In this document: one piece after another, positions 5,284 through 5,616 of the stretch | Layout: each line of letters opens with the position of its first letter | Position numbering within the stretch: the stretch's first letter is position 1 | From: Flavobacteria bacterium RIFCSPLOWO2_12_FULL_31_7 | GTDB taxonomy: Bacteria > Bacteroidota > Bacteroidia > Flavobacteriales > Flavobacteriaceae | Reading direction: 5' to 3' | Assembly: GCA_001800945.1 (NCBI GenBank) | Contig: MGWJ01000181.1 | Span: forward strand, 1-5,616 | Length of the DNA stretch: 5,616 bases | Notes under the pieces: generated by a model | The model's input: only the letters and a program-made list of their open reading frames with translations | Database searches by the model: none | Told to the model about the DNA's origin: nothing | Position numbers and translations under genes: made by a program

Positions 5284-5616
5284 TTGAGTCCAAAAAAAAT
5301 ATACTTCGCTTCAGACCAGCATTTAGGAGCACCAACACCAGAAATTAGCTTTCCAAGAGAGCAAAAATTTGTACAATGGTTAGATGAAGTAAAACAAGAC
5401 GCGGAAGCCATTTTTTTATTAGGTGACTTATTCGATTTTTGGTTCGAATATAAAACGGTTGTTCCAAAGGGATTTGTTCGTGTTTTAGGAAAATTAGCGG
5501 AAATAAAAGATGCTGGAATTCCGATTTATTTTTTTGTTGGAAATCATGATTTATGGATGGGTGATTATTTTGAAAAAGAACTAAATATCCCCGTTTATCA
5601 CGACAACGAAGTATTC
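5284..5616 (+). CDS. lpxH: UDP-2,3-diacylglucosamine diphosphatase-like metallophosphoesterase (LpxH family), N-terminal 111 residues
   Basis: The product is expected to hydrolyse UDP-2,3-diacylglucosamine to lipid X and UMP, the fourth step of lipid A synthesis, at the inner face of the cytoplasmic membrane. Visible metal-binding motifs are DQH (residues 11-13), GDLFD (47-51) and GNHD (86-89), in the order and spacing of calcineurin-like phosphoesterases. The FLLGDLFDFWFEY stretch is typical of LpxH-like proteins. The family is usually about 240-260 residues, so less than half is present. The start is taken as TTG 5284: there is no ATG between the in-frame TAA at 5260 and the conserved KKIYFASDQHLG, and TTG gives a sensible short N-terminus. 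ATT 5281 is the alternative. The third motif is GNHD where E. coli LpxH has GNRD, so another substrate of the same superfamily is possible. It is transcribed divergently from the adhesin gene. Confidence 0.82.
   Translation, partial: MSPKKIYFASDQHLGAPTPEISFPREQKFVQWLDEVKQDAEAIFLLGDLFDFWFEYKTVVPKGFVRVLGKLAEIKDAGIPIYFFVGNHDLWMGDYFEKELNIPVYHDNEVF

Overview
The window looks like chromosomal DNA from a member of the Bacteroidota, most likely a Flavobacterium-type species. The DNA is AT-rich and neither gene start has a Shine-Dalgarno sequence. Both genes are preceded by a TAnnTTTG-type -7 element. The main protein is a Thr/Asn/Gly-rich mosaic of adhesin modules of the kind these bacteria export through the type IX secretion system (T9SS).

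Positions 1-5129 (minus strand) hold most of one very large modular cell-surface or secreted protein. It starts at 5129 with a clear signal peptide and runs in one reading frame off the left edge of the window, at least 1709 codons. Module order from the N-terminus is: signal peptide; choice-of-anchor J/cleaved-adhesin domain; FN3; PPC-like beta-sandwich; FN3; second anchor-J-like domain; FN3; CUB-like; FN3; two further PPC-like or related beta-sandwiches; three Ig-like/PKD-like repeats; and a lamin-tail domain that appears to sit inside a SprB-like repeat. The C-terminus, where a T9SS sorting domain would be expected, is outside the window.

The frame is broken once, by an in-frame TGA at 3966-3968 (codon 388) inside the first PPC-like domain. 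The same frame continues in perfect domain register on the other side, so this is a substitution (or base-call error) and not an indel. Taken literally, the gene gives a 387-residue exported stub plus 1321 codons of downstream sequence with no export signal, so it is a pseudogene unless the TGA is an error or is read through.

Positions 5130-5283 are a divergent intergenic region. It holds a putative -7 element for each gene and, between them, an imperfect 12-bp inverted repeat, one arm of which is also directly repeated 21 bp away. From 5284 to the right edge (plus strand) is the first part of a calcineurin-like metallophosphoesterase of the LpxH type (UDP-2,3-diacylglucosamine diphosphatase, lipid A synthesis), probably starting at TTG. 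The two genes share no obvious pathway beyond both contributing to the cell envelope or surface. I found no RNA gene, mobile element, CRISPR array or terminator.
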